From Streptomyces cyaneochromogenes (GTDB lineage: Bacteria > Actinomycetota > Actinomycetes > Streptomycetales > Streptomycetaceae): a DNA stretch of 64,000 nt. The DNA lies in NCBI RefSeq assembly GCF_003963535.1, contig NZ_CP034539.1, positions 186,001-250,000 on the forward strand, written 5' to 3'. Shown here in pieces: positions 1-9,200 of the stretch; position 1 is the stretch's first letter, and every line of letters begins with the position of its first letter. The notes under the pieces were generated by a model. The model ran no database searches and had not been told where the DNA came from. It was given only the letters and a program-made list of their open reading frames with translations. Made by a program: the position numbers and the translations under genes.

Positions 1-157
1 TCACGTCGTAGGCCGCGTCATCGCTCCAGACAGTGTGCCCTTCCGGGGGCGGAAAGCCGGAGGCACGGCGCACCTGGTGGACCAGCAGCCGCAACAGATC
101 AAACGTGGCAGGCCCGAACTCGCCGGTCTGCAGCTCCTCGAAAGCCCCGCTGGCCAC
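1..157 (-). CDS. Hypothetical protein, N-terminal part, runs off the left edge
   Basis: An open frame on the minus strand begins at a GTG at 155-157, a few bases after a purine-rich stretch (GGAG and GGGGG), and stays open to base 1. It reads V-A-S-G-A-F-E-E-L-Q and later FGPATFDLLRLLVHQVRRAS, which has normal amino-acid composition and strong third-position G/C. An in-frame stop lies upstream near 210, so this is the N-terminus and not an internal piece. I do not recognise the family. Only about 52 residues are visible, so the call rests on coding character alone. Confidence 0.4.
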   Translation of the reverse strand, partial: MASGAFEELQTGEFGPATFDLLRLLVHQVRRASGFPPPEGHTVWSDDAAYDV

Positions 158-554
158 GAGCCACCCCCGATCTCCTGCTCCCCGCTCGGCGCCTGCAGCG
201 GCCGACCTTCAGGTCTGCATACACCAACGTGCAAACCTCAGGCGCGCGACGCGCCCAAGACCCCTTGCCTCGCGGAACAGCGCAACCAACTGGGCGTCTC
301 TGGCCGATCGGCCGCGGGCACCCTGCAATGGCACGTCCTGCCTGGAGCGGTTCGACTCGGCCGACCGGTGGTCGAGGCAACAGGTCGCCGAGAACGAGGC
401 AAGGGCTGCGGCGTACGCCTCGGCCGCATCGGAAACGTGCGAACCCTCTCACTCACGGCCGTCATGGGTCTCGGATCGGACGGAAAGGCGCTCTGGTGCC
501 TGACGGATGCTCAGCGGACAATCGATGCACATTCTGTTGACCGAGGGGGCCGGC
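158..554. other. Intergenic region, no gene recognised
   Basis: All six frames are open over parts of this stretch because of the high GC content, but none has a convincing start and composition together. It separates the divergent left-edge gene from the TcmP-like gene and should contain both promoters. The clearest signal is the ribosome-binding site GAGGGGG at about 543-549. Confidence 0.4.
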
Positions 555-1670
555 ATGGGTGTTCTGTGGCCGCTGGAGCCTGCTACGGCAGCCAAGCATC
601 GCCTCTACCAGCGGTATCTCGATGCGTGGTGGCCCATCCTGCTGCAGACGTCGCAGCGCACCGGATACAGCCGGCCCCGGGTGACACTGCTGGACGCGTT
701 CGCCGGACCGGGCCGATACGAGGGCGGAGAACCCGGTTCCCCGGTGTTCATCCTGGACCGGCTGCTGAACCACACCGCCGTTGACCGGATGAACCTCACT
801 CCTCAGCGGGTGCACCTGGTCTTCATCGAGAAGGACCGGGCCCGCCACGAACACCTCGTGTCCGAACTGACCGGCCAATTCGGCAACCTGTCGGAGCTTC
901 CTGTGCGGGTGGAGGTCCGGCGCGGGGAGGCGGGGCGGGACAGCATTGCAGTGCTGAGCGAACTGCATGCGTGGGGTCATCCCATTCTCGGGATCTTCGA
1001 CAGCTGGGGCAGCGTGAACGTGCCGCTGGAGGTGACGCGCAGGATCGCCCGTAACCGTTCCAGCGAGGTCATCACCACTTTCGGGCCCAACTGGTTCAGC
1101 CGCAGGGAAGAGCTGAACGCCGACGTCCTCGACACGGTTTTCGGCGGCCGTCAGCACTGGGCGCCGGCCGCGGACGAGGCCCGGCCCGATGAACGGTGGC
1201 GAGCGTGGCTGGGCACCTACCGCAGCGCGCTGCGGCGGGCGGGCTTCGCGTACCAGCTGCAGTTCCGGCTGGTACCGCGCACCGGGCAGCCCCTGTATCT
1301 GGTGTTCGGCACCGGCAGCGACGCGGGCCTGAAGGCGATGAAGGAAGCGATGTGGAAGGTCGACGACCGCGACGGCGAAAGCTTCCAGGATCCCCGTACC
1401 CGCGGCGCCCAGCCTGTCGGTCAGCTCGATCTCTTCCAGGCGTTCGAGACGTGCGACCCGGAACTGCTGGAGCTGGTGGCGCAACGGCTCGCGTCCGGCT
1501 CCGCCCCAGTGGAGGCGGTCGGCCAGTGGCTGCTGACGGAGACCTCCCGCTGGATGCCGACGCACGCATTGAAGGCGGTGCGGCAGATGCGTCAGGATGG
1601 CTCCGTAGTGATCCTGTCGTCGGGCAAGCTCACCAGCAAGAGCCAGGTGAGCCTCCCTGCTGCCGCCTGA
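555..1670 (+). CDS. tcmP: Three-Cys-motif partner protein (TcmP-like)
   Basis: This 371-residue protein resembles the three-Cys-motif partner family TcmP. The N-terminus carries the typical K-x-x-x-x-x-x-Y-L-x-x-W-W pattern (KHRLYQRYLDAWWPIL) followed by LDAFAGPGRYEGG, a glycine-rich loop reminiscent of motif I of Rossmann-type methyltransferases. A later stretch, ILGIFDSWGS, fits the acidic segment of the same fold. ATG 555 is preferred over ATG 507 because GAGGGGG sits 6 bases upstream. The next gene is convergent, ends 12 bases away, and encodes a protein with the three-Cys motif after which this family is named. The biochemical activity of TcmP is not established; enzyme activity is inference from the fold-like motif. 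The symbol follows family usage only. Confidence 0.75.
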   Translation: MGVLWPLEPATAAKHRLYQRYLDAWWPILLQTSQRTGYSRPRVTLLDAFAGPGRYEGGEPGSPVFILDRLLNHTAVDRMNLTPQRVHLVFIEKDRARHEHLVSELTGQFGNLSELPVRVEVRRGEAGRDSIAVLSELHAWGHPILGIFDSWGSVNVPLEVTRRIARNRSSEVITTFGPNWFSRREELNADVLDTVFGGRQHWAPAADEARPDERWRAWLGTYRSALRRAGFAYQLQFRLVPRTGQPLYLVFGTGSDAGLKAMKEAMWKVDDRDGESFQDPRTRGAQPVGQLDLFQAFETCDPELLELVAQRLASGSAPVEAVGQWLLTETSRWMPTHALKAVRQMRQDGSVVILSSGKLTSKSQVSLPAAA

Positions 1671-1681
1671 CGTCCCGCTGT

Positions 1682-2449
1682 TCAGGCCGGGGCGCGGTCC
1701 CGGGCTTGTGGATACTCCCGCACCCGTAGGCCGGCGGGGAAGTGTGTGATGTCCTTGTGATGGGTCTTGTTCCAGCACGAGCCGAGCTGCTTGACGAACG
1801 GGGCCGTCCCGGACTGCCTGCACTGCTCGACGATGTCGCCGGCCCAGGCCAGGTCCATCGGCCGGGCTCCCGGGCCGGACTCACCGCCGACGATCGCCCA
1901 GTCGATGCCGTCCAGGTCCAGGCCCTCGAGCGGGCCGAGCAGGGGCTCACACGACAGGAACCGCACCGACGCCGGCACCAGCCGTAGATCGTCCACGCGC
2001 GGCAGTTCCTTCGCGCTCTCCACCGACACGCCCATCCACAGATTCCCCGGCCACTGGAGCCGGTCCGCAACCTGCCGTAACCGCCGCGCCCGCTTGGTCA
2101 GGACCTGATAGGTATGCTGCGGCGTCGACGCCATCACATCGAACACGTGCTGCACGTAGTCCAGGGGGACCCGGGCGTGGAAGAGATCGCTCATGGAGTT
2201 CACGAACACCGTGCGCGGAGTGCGCCAGCCCAGCGGCACCCGCAGCGCCTGCGGATGCACGGTCAGCCCGAAACCCGGACCAGAGGTACGGGGATCCCCG
2301 TCATTCTGATACTTCGCCGACCCCATCGCCTTCAGCCGCTTGGCGAGCGTGATCGCGTAGCAGTTGTCGCATCCGGCCGACACCCGGTCACAGCCCGTCG
2401 TCGGATTCCAGGTCGCCTCGGTCCACTCGATAGAACTGCGGTCGCTCAC
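1682..2449 (-). CDS. DUF5131 / phage Gp37-Gp68-like protein with three-Cys motif
   Basis: The 255-residue product starts SSIEWTEATWNPTTGC and continues C-D-R-V-S-A-G-C-D-N-C-Y-A. The Cys-x6-Cys-x2-Cys-Tyr arrangement is typical of the Gp37/Gp68 (DUF5131) family and resembles the iron-sulfur loops of radical-SAM-like proteins. Later conserved blocks include FVNSMSDLFH, TYQVLTKRA, NLWMGVSVE and DWAIVGGESGPGARP, all characteristic of the family. GTG 2449 is chosen over the upstream start at 2473 because GAGGGGG lies just before it. Its partner, the TcmP-like gene, lies convergent 12 bases beyond the stop. Phage proteins of this family exist, so a nucleic-acid-related role is plausible, but function is unknown. 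Confidence 0.85.
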   Translation of the reverse strand: MSDRSSIEWTEATWNPTTGCDRVSAGCDNCYAITLAKRLKAMGSAKYQNDGDPRTSGPGFGLTVHPQALRVPLGWRTPRTVFVNSMSDLFHARVPLDYVQHVFDVMASTPQHTYQVLTKRARRLRQVADRLQWPGNLWMGVSVESAKELPRVDDLRLVPASVRFLSCEPLLGPLEGLDLDGIDWAIVGGESGPGARPMDLAWAGDIVEQCRQSGTAPFVKQLGSCWNKTHHKDITHFPAGLRVREYPQARDRAPA

Positions 2450-2760
2450 CGGTCCCCCTCCACCCTCGTCCAAGCTGCCTCGGACCTGCCGTCCGTCACG
2501 GTGCGCTGCCTAACGATGCCGCCCCAACCGCAGTAGCGGGATGCGTACACGGGTATGCGACCGCTTCTGATACCTTTCCCAACCTCATTAATCGAACCTC
2601 CGTTTGATGACGGCCGGGTCAGGGGGCAAGTCATGCAGCCCTAAGCCGGCGCACCGAGGCATGGACGCCGTGCACGACGACCCCACTACATCGCCGCGTT
2701 GCTGCGGGCGAGGTACAGCGACGGCCCTCCCGTCTCGCCGGAGCGCAAGGCCGTGCCTCT
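2450..2760. other. Intergenic region with possible coding remnant
   Basis: No complete gene is supported. A plus-strand frame around 2660-2763 reads HYIAALLRARYSDGPPVSPE and then stops; it has coding character and may be the tail of a lost gene. The promoter of the DUF5131 gene should lie near 2460-2590, where the sequence becomes less GC-rich. Confidence 0.3.
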
Positions 2761-4296
2761 TTAGCAGTCGGCAAAGAGGCCGACTGCCTTGCACACTTCA
2801 GGCATTTCAGTGATCGTCTGTGTGCCCGCGTAGTAGCGGATGGCGTTGGGATACCTCTTGCCTTGCTCCCGGTACATCACAACCTGGCCTACCAGGGCGC
2901 TGATCTGCCATGAGTCACCCATGGCAGTGGCGAGCAGACGGAAGGCCTGATCGGCGCTGAGAGAGCTGTCCGGCAGGGCGAGCCGCACCTGGTCGAGTTC
3001 GTTGTCCCTGGGCTCGATGCGCAAGCCGTAAGGGAGTTGGGCGCGTAGTTGCGCGGCCATCTGGTGCGCCGACACTTCGGAGGGTGGATCGTCGAAGCGA
3101 ACAGACCATGACAGGTCGATGGGATGGAGCACGTCGAAGTGGTCGCCGCTGCGCCGGTGGGAGTCCCTCATCCTGCCCGCGTCGTTGTTGCCGAAGCCGC
3201 TGTTGTTCCACTGCGGAGAACGACCCTGGGCATGCAGGTGCTGTAGCACCAGGCGCTCCGGCGCCAGGACACTGAGGTCGTCGTCCAGTTTGAGATAGCT
3301 GAACGAGAGGTCACGGGCGTCGATATGGCAGCGTCCGCTGATCTTTCGCAGGTGCTGGCCGAGACGGACGGCGATCGAACGGTCGCCCCGTGCGGCGTAG
3401 AGGATCTCCGGGGCACCGCCAGACTCCCGGTGCAGAACGTAGACGCCGGGCCAGTCGTCCAGCGTCGCGATACTCCCGGCCGTGAGGGCGTGGCGCGGCT
3501 GTGCGGCGAGGATCCGAAGGAAGTGGTCCACGTGTTCCTGAGGGAGCAGCCGGAATCCGGAACCGCCGGCGTACGCGACGTTGCGGCTGAAGGGGTAGGA
3601 CTCGACCGTGTCGGTCCCGCGCTGGTTCGGCTCGGGAAGACCGCGTGCCTTGAGTGTGCTCTTGAGTTTGGGATAGATGTCGGTCAGAGCCAGCGCTGGC
3701 GGGGCGCCCGGGATGCCGCTTCCTACGACGTCACACAGGACTTGAGTGAAGGATGTGCTGGCGGTCTCGTCCCGCGACGGCACGTGCGCGACCTGGTCGG
3801 CTGCGGTGAGCGTATAGACGCCGCGGATGTCGGTGCTGTCCACGAGCTGGCTCTCACCGGCACCCGCCAGGCCTTGGATGATCCGGCCAGAGTAGCAGCA
3901 GTCGAGGATCACGAGCTTCACCTGGGCCGGGGAGTCCAGCAGAGCGCTGCGGACCTTGTCGTACTCCAGGCCGGTGAGGTCGGGATAGCGCAGCTGGGTA
4001 TCGCCGGCGGCCAGGCACAGGGAACCGGACCTGCTGACAACTCCGTGGCCGACAAAGTAGATCAGCAGGGTACCTGTGGTCTCCTCGGCCAGGCGGTGCA
4101 GTTCCAGGGCCAGGTCCGTGGCCCCGGCGGGGTCCTCCAGAACGTGCACCTGGTCCTCGGACCAGCCGCACAGCTCGGGGCTGGTCAGCAGCCGGTGCAT
4201 CGCGTGCAGGCTGTTGCGCGCTGCGGGCACGTCCAGGAGGGAGGGGTCCCGGTACTGAGAGACGCCGATGAGGATGGCGGCGTCGTCAGACTCCAT
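2761..4296 (-). CDS. Caspase-like protease fused to Eco29kI-type GIY-YIG nuclease
   Basis: This 511-residue protein has two recognisable catalytic domains. Residues 1-245 form a caspase-like domain: AAILIGVSQY, then VGHG with the catalytic His at 84, and LDCCYSG with the catalytic Cys at 134. Residues about 280-395 match the Eco29kI class of GIY-YIG restriction endonucleases. They carry GVY (Tyr286), ILY (Tyr300), Arg311 and His315 in a R-x3-H pair, Glu347, and Asn364 in PQWNNSGFGNNDAGR, ending with the family-typical DVLHP. All six residues of the nuclease active site therefore appear present. Residues 400-511 are an unassigned C-terminal region. The start lies inside the upstream EACC1-like gene (11-base overlap) with its own GGGGGAGG, so the two are translationally coupled. 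Caspases paired with EACC1 are predicted effectors of NTP-dependent conflict systems; the nuclease fusion suggests a second, DNA-directed effector. Confidence 0.85.
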   Translation of the reverse strand: MESDDAAILIGVSQYRDPSLLDVPAARNSLHAMHRLLTSPELCGWSEDQVHVLEDPAGATDLALELHRLAEETTGTLLIYFVGHGVVSRSGSLCLAAGDTQLRYPDLTGLEYDKVRSALLDSPAQVKLVILDCCYSGRIIQGLAGAGESQLVDSTDIRGVYTLTAADQVAHVPSRDETASTSFTQVLCDVVGSGIPGAPPALALTDIYPKLKSTLKARGLPEPNQRGTDTVESYPFSRNVAYAGGSGFRLLPQEHVDHFLRILAAQPRHALTAGSIATLDDWPGVYVLHRESGGAPEILYAARGDRSIAVRLGQHLRKISGRCHIDARDLSFSYLKLDDDLSVLAPERLVLQHLHAQGRSPQWNNSGFGNNDAGRMRDSHRRSGDHFDVLHPIDLSWSVRFDDPPSEVSAHQMAAQLRAQLPYGLRIEPRDNELDQVRLALPDSSLSADQAFRLLATAMGDSWQISALVGQVVMYREQGKRYPNAIRYYAGTQTITEMPEVCKAVGLFADC

Positions 4297-4669
4297 CGGT
4301 GTCCTCCCCCAGGAATCTCTGGATCAGCGCCTCGGCCTCGGCGGCGTCACCGGTCTCAAGTTCCAGGGTGCGGTCGGCCCGGGTGATGGAGATGCGGATC
4401 GTGGTCGGGGTACGGCGGTTCTGCAACCAGGTGGCGAGGGAGCCGGCCAGGACGGTGGCGATACCGCCGGAACCGAGGGACACGGTGAGCAGTTCGAGAC
4501 CGGCACCGAGTTCGTTCTCCGCAGGTGCGGCGGGCAGGACGTGGAGGCGCCCCTGGAGGCCGCGTTCACCGCGGAGCCACCCAATCAGCGCCAGGCGATC
4601 GTCGAGTTCGCTCGCCGAGTCGAGCCTGATCTGGACGTCTGTCGCCCCGGTGTCTTGGGTGCTGTGCAT
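4286..4669 (-). CDS. EACC1-like effector-associated membrane component
   Basis: The 127-residue protein has the layout of effector-associated constant component 1 (EACC1). It has an N-terminal acidic region with LIGWLRGERGLQGRLHV, then ELGAGLELLTVSLGSGGI leading into a hydrophobic helix ending in LATWLQNRR, then a beta-rich tail (PTTIRISITRADRTLELE). EACC1 proteins are known from comparative genomics to accompany caspase, trypsin and other effectors in actinobacterial conflict systems, probably as membrane-linked sensors or adaptors. It is the first gene of a two-gene operon and overlaps the start of the caspase-nuclease gene by 11 bases. ATG 4669 follows GGGGGAG. A helicase or STAND regulator usually found in such systems is not in this operon; the STAND gene at 6266 is on the opposite strand. 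Confidence 0.75.
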   Translation of the reverse strand: MHSTQDTGATDVQIRLDSASELDDRLALIGWLRGERGLQGRLHVLPAAPAENELGAGLELLTVSLGSGGIATVLAGSLATWLQNRRTPTTIRISITRADRTLELETGDAAEAEALIQRFLGEDTDGV

Positions 4670-5334
4670 GGCGTGCTCCCCCGCTGCTGCGCATATCTGA
4701 CGCCCGGGGCCGCCCCGGGCTGGTACGCGAAGTCACCCTACGGGGCGGGCCGGTCCTGTTCGGGACAGGCCCGAGGAAGCGATGCCACGCCACGGCACTG
4801 GGCCGACTCGGAGCCTTCACACCAGCGCCGCTCGACCGCCGCAACCGGCTGCCCCTTGCCCCTGAGCAACCGGAACTCGGGCCTCCAGGATGACGGGCTC
4901 GGCGCCTGGTGCGCTCCGGGCAGTGCGGTGCCCGTCCGGGGCGGGACGGCATGGTCGTTCCTGGATCGCGTCGCCGCCTGCTACGGAGGGGGGCCTCGGG
5001 CCGTGATGAGACCCTCCCCGGCACCTCGCGCACACAGTCTGCGCCCCTTCAACACCAGCGCTCTTCGACCACCACCACCAACGTCCCCTCACCCCTGAGC
5101 AGTCAACGCTCATGTTGAGCAGAGCACGGCCACATCAAGCAAAACCACAGGTAAAGCCAACTCTCAGAGGCACACGCTCAACCAAGCCCCAGAGCTACCT
5201 TTCAGTAACTTCCGCCGAACTCCGCTCTCCAACACTGAGCAACGCCCTGGTGAGCCTGCAAGGACTGCTCATCTCCACGAGAGCCGCAACATCCGAGCGG
5301 ACTCGCGAGCGGGCTGCTGTTCGGGCTCTTCTTC
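4670..5334. other. Long intergenic region, no intact gene
   Basis: Composition becomes less GC-rich from about 5040 to 5280 and no frame has a credible start plus conserved sequence. The divergent promoters for the EACC1 operon should lie near 4680-4760. The frame of the following NACHT remnant extends upstream only to an in-frame TGA near 5251. The missing N-terminal part of that protein is therefore not here. Confidence 0.4.
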
Positions 5335-6265
5335 ATGGCGCCTGCCGGGCTTGCAGTCGGGGCAGCAACCGGCCTTCTGACCGGGTTCACGGCCGCGGGA
5401 AGACGTCCACCCAGCGCTCCGAGCACGCGACTGCGCTGGTCTGCCCGGGCATTCGGGCGCCGACTCCTCTCCGGGCTGGCGTATGGGATCCCTCTGGGTC
5501 TCCTCTTTGGGCTGATCGTTGGGCTCGCGTTCCAGTACGTGGGCTCGCTCGGCCTCGGCCTCGTCGTCGGACTCTTGATCGGCCCGTCCCTGGGACTCAC
5601 CGGCGGGCTCGTGACGGTGAAACCCGATCTTGCTTCCGCTGCCGGCCCGTCAGCGGTGCTCAGATCAGACCGACGCACGTTCCTGGTGTCCTCACTCGTG
5701 GGCGGGCTGGCTTTCGCAGGGGGCTTCAGCCTGTGGGCCGGGCTGGCCGCCGGACTTACGGCCGGGCCGGGTTGGGGCATAGGCATCGGGCTTGCGGTGG
5801 GTGTTGGGGCCGGCCTCACGGGCGGGCTCGTAGCCGGCCTCGAGACGGCAGGGGGCCACTTTGCCGTGACGAACGTCTTCTTGTCGGCACGGCGACGAGT
5901 GCCGTCGGACCTGATGGCGTTCCTCGCCGATGCGCACGAACGCCACGGCATCCTTCGACAAGTCGGAGCGGTGTACCAGTTCCGGCACATCGACCTTCAG
6001 CGGCACCTGGCGACCAGCTCCCGGCCCTTCGGGCCCCCTACGGTGGTGATCAGCTGCGGGGATCTATCCGAGCGTTTGGTCCGTGATCACGTGGTCCTGG
6101 ACGACGGACTTGATGTGCTCGGCAGCCGTCGCAGACGAGGGAAGTGGCCCAGCGGGCAGTCAGCGGCTGTGGGCGCGCCCCTGAGCCCGTTGGGCACTGA
6201 GGATCGCGGGTCTTCCTGCCACAGGCCCCCTGTGGCCTGCGAAAGGCGGCGTAGCATGTGGGGTT
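5335..6265 (+). pseudogene. Remnant of a NACHT-type ATPase: membrane and C-terminal part
   Basis: The frame encodes a run of glycine-rich hydrophobic segments (GLAYGIPLGLLFGLIVGLAF, LGLVVGLLIGPSLGL, GIGIGLAVGVGAGLTGGL). Then comes VPSDLMAFLADAHERHGILR and QVGAVYQFRHIDLQRHLA. This order, with the final V-Y-Q-F-R-H block, is typical of the C-termini of large actinobacterial NACHT-domain proteins. The P-loop part is absent: upstream the frame closes without a start or ATPase motif. Downstream the frame fails to stop where family members end and runs on into the next gene to 6405, suggesting a second lesion. I mark the region up to the STAND gene as a decayed fragment. An expressed multi-span membrane protein from ATG 5335 cannot be excluded. 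Confidence 0.55.
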
Positions 6266-9200
6266 GTGAATCTTCCGGCTCGTGTACGGCAGGCGCTCAA
6301 CGAGGCCGTTCATCCTACGGAGTTCGAGCGGTGTGCTTGTGCCCTGCTCCAATCCCGCTACCCGGGACTCTCGGCGGTGGAAGGCGGCCACGACTTCGGC
6401 CGTGACGCCGACATCTACTTCCCTCACGGCCGGAGTTCTTCCGGAGCGCGTGGACGTCTTCTTGTCACCACGGGGGACCCAGTGGCCAACGTGCGCAACG
6501 GCCTGCGCCGTATGGAAGAGGAGGGTCTACGGGTCGATCTGGTCGTCGTGGCCTGCTCACGTCCGGTCGATGCGCGAACCCGCAGGGTGCTGGACCAGAT
6601 GTGCACGGGTCGGGGGCTGCCGCCTGCGGAGGTCTATGCCCAGGAGTGGTTTGTGCAGCAGCTGGTCCAGGATGCGGCGTGGCGCCGGAGTCTGCTGGGT
6701 ATCGAGGGCCGGCTGGGGGTTCTACTCGAGGTGCCCTTGGAGACCACTCCGACAGCGTCTCCGCAGGTACTGGTCGGCAGGGAGCCCGAGCTCGAGGCCC
6801 TGTCCGGGGCTGTGGCGTCCGGTGAGGACGTGGTGCTTGTCGGTGTCCCGGGGGTGGGCAAGACGCGGTTGACCGGGCAGCTCGGCGAGGGCGCCTTGTA
6901 CCTCGGGACAGCTTCCCTGCACCATCTTTTTGACGAACTTTTATTGACGCGGCCCGGCGCGGTGATCGTGGACGATGCGCACGCTCATCCCGAGGGAGTG
7001 CGTGCAGTGCGACAGGCCCGCCAGCAGACAGAGCATTCCTTCTCTGTGGTGGCAACCACCTGGCCCGACCGTCTCGAGGACGTCCTCAAGTGGCTGCCCG
7101 GTGCGACGGTCATCCCCATTGGGCTCCTCGAACGGGCACAGATGAACGAGCTGGTGACCTCCGTAGGGGTCACGGGCTACCGGGCTCGGGCAGCCGTGCT
7201 CGAACAGGCGGCCGGCCGCCCCGGCTGGGCGGTGACCCTGTGCGCGCTACTGGCCGACGGACAGGACGGGGATGTCTTCAGCGGCAGAGCGCATATGGCG
7301 CACGTCGAGCGTCATCTACGCGAAGTCACTTCCTCGCCCACAGTGTTGGACGTGCTGGCATGCGTTGCCGCTCTGGGCGGGGCCTCGCCGGAAACCTTGT
7401 ACGAGCTGGCACCCCTGGTCGCTGTGGCTCCGGCCGAGTTGTCGGGCGTCATGGAAGACCTTGCGCACAACGGCCTGGTCGAGTTGGCCCGCGGCGCGTG
7501 GCAGCTGCAGCCGACACTGTGCGCGCCGCTGGTGACGCGATGGTTCTTCACCAGCCCGGTGCGCCGACCGTGGGGCACGCTGACGGCCGCGTTCCCCAAC
7601 CGCGCGCTGGATCTCGCCTCGTCGGTGATGTCGGCGGCCGCGGCGTCTCCCGCCCCGCAGGCACGGGATCAGGCGGAGACGTGGATCAGGTCACTGCCCG
7701 CCCCTACGACGTGGAGTGCCGACATCTTCGCGGTCGTGGCGCAGTACGCACACCTGGATCCGCGGGCGGCTGCGTTCGCCGTGCGGGGCGCGTTGACCGC
7801 GCTAGCCGCCGAGCGCGAACCGGTGGAGATCTACGGGGTGAGCGTCGATCCCGTCGGCCGGGCGGCGGTCCAGCAGCTGATCCAGAGCGCGCGCCAGTTC
7901 CTGCTGCCGGAGGCGGTCGAAGGGTTGCTGTCGTTGGCCGTGGGCGACACCCGGCGCCGGCACTCCACCCCGGAACATCCGCTGCGGGTGCTCAGTGACC
8001 TGGCCATCGTGGTCGATCCGGACTTCGGCACATCCCTGGAGATTCGCGCGCGTCTGCTGCAGGCGGTGCTCAGCTGGATGCGGCAGCACCGCAGTTCGGT
8101 CGAACAATGGAGTGTGGCCACCGAAGCCGTGGCTGGCATCTTCAGCGTCGGGGTGTCGGGCGACTGGACCAACCCAGGGGCGCTGGACACCATCACGCTT
8201 GTCCGAGGCATCGACAGTGCCGACAACCTGTCCGGACTGCTGCGCCTGTGGGATCAGGTAGTGCCGGCACTGAACAGCGAGCCGGCGCAGGAGGGCGATA
8301 TCGCCTGTCCGCCTGCGGCGCTGGTCGTGCTGCTCGAGACGGCGCTGGAGTGGGTCCGTCTGGGCCTGAATACCGCAGAAGGGCAGGACCGGGCTCCTTC
8401 TGCCGAGCATCGGCAGTGCGGTGCCGAGGGCGGAAGGGTCCTCATGGACACACTCCGACCGCTGCTCCAGCGCAATCCAGGCACAGCGCTGCGCGCGCAC
8501 CGGGAACTCGCATGGCTGAGGCCGCGGGCAGAAGAGGTCGGCCACGCGTTGCCCGACTTCGACATCGATCTCGATCTCGAAGCCTTCTGCGAATGGGCGA
8601 GTGTCCGCGTCACCCGTGACTACGAGGAAGCCACCGAGGAAGTATTCACCCGGGCGCAGGCACTTGCGGAGAAACTGGTCGCGCTCGGATCACGTGCAGG
8701 CGTCGCGCGGTTCGACGAGCTGGCCGCGCAGGCAGCAGTCGCAGGCGACAGCGCCGCCGGGCATCTGACGGCCGTCCGCATGGGCGAGTTGATGACCGAC
8801 CCGTCTGCCTGGCACCAGGCGGCCGCCGCCTCGGGCAACGTACTCCTACTCGGGGCCGCCCTGCGGCAGTGGTTCAACGCGGGCCCCGGGTGTGTCCCAA
8901 TTCCTGTACTCCGTCGCGCCCTTGAAGGTACCTCCACCCGGTCGACGGTCATCAGCACCGTCCTTGCACGAGACGTCGTGGACGAGACCGGAGAAATGGT
9001 GATCTCCTCGCTGACGTCGGCCGACACGGCCCTGCTGGAGATGCTGATCCGCCACGAGCCGGACGAGGTCATGCACCGGTTGCTGGTCCACTCCGTCCCC
9101 GCCATCGCAGCCAGCGCAGCCATCAACTTCTCTGGCCTCGGCGCACCTCACGGCCCCGCACTACCGTCGGCATGGCGCACCGCCTGGCGTACCGCCGTCG

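Noticed and set aside
462..1823. Long minus-strand open frame (453 aa) over the TcmP-like gene
   Set aside because: It is the antisense shadow of the TcmP-like gene, rich in Arg/Pro/His with no conserved block; the plus-strand frame has family motifs.
3325..4386. Plus-strand open frame (353 aa) opposite the caspase-nuclease gene
   Set aside because: Shadow of the caspase gene; low-complexity Gly/Val/Gln-rich sequence, while the minus strand carries both catalytic motifs.
5202..5990. Minus-strand open frame opposite the NACHT remnant
   Set aside because: Pro/Ser/Ala-rich translation of the glycine-rich membrane segments, with no hydrophobic or conserved pattern.
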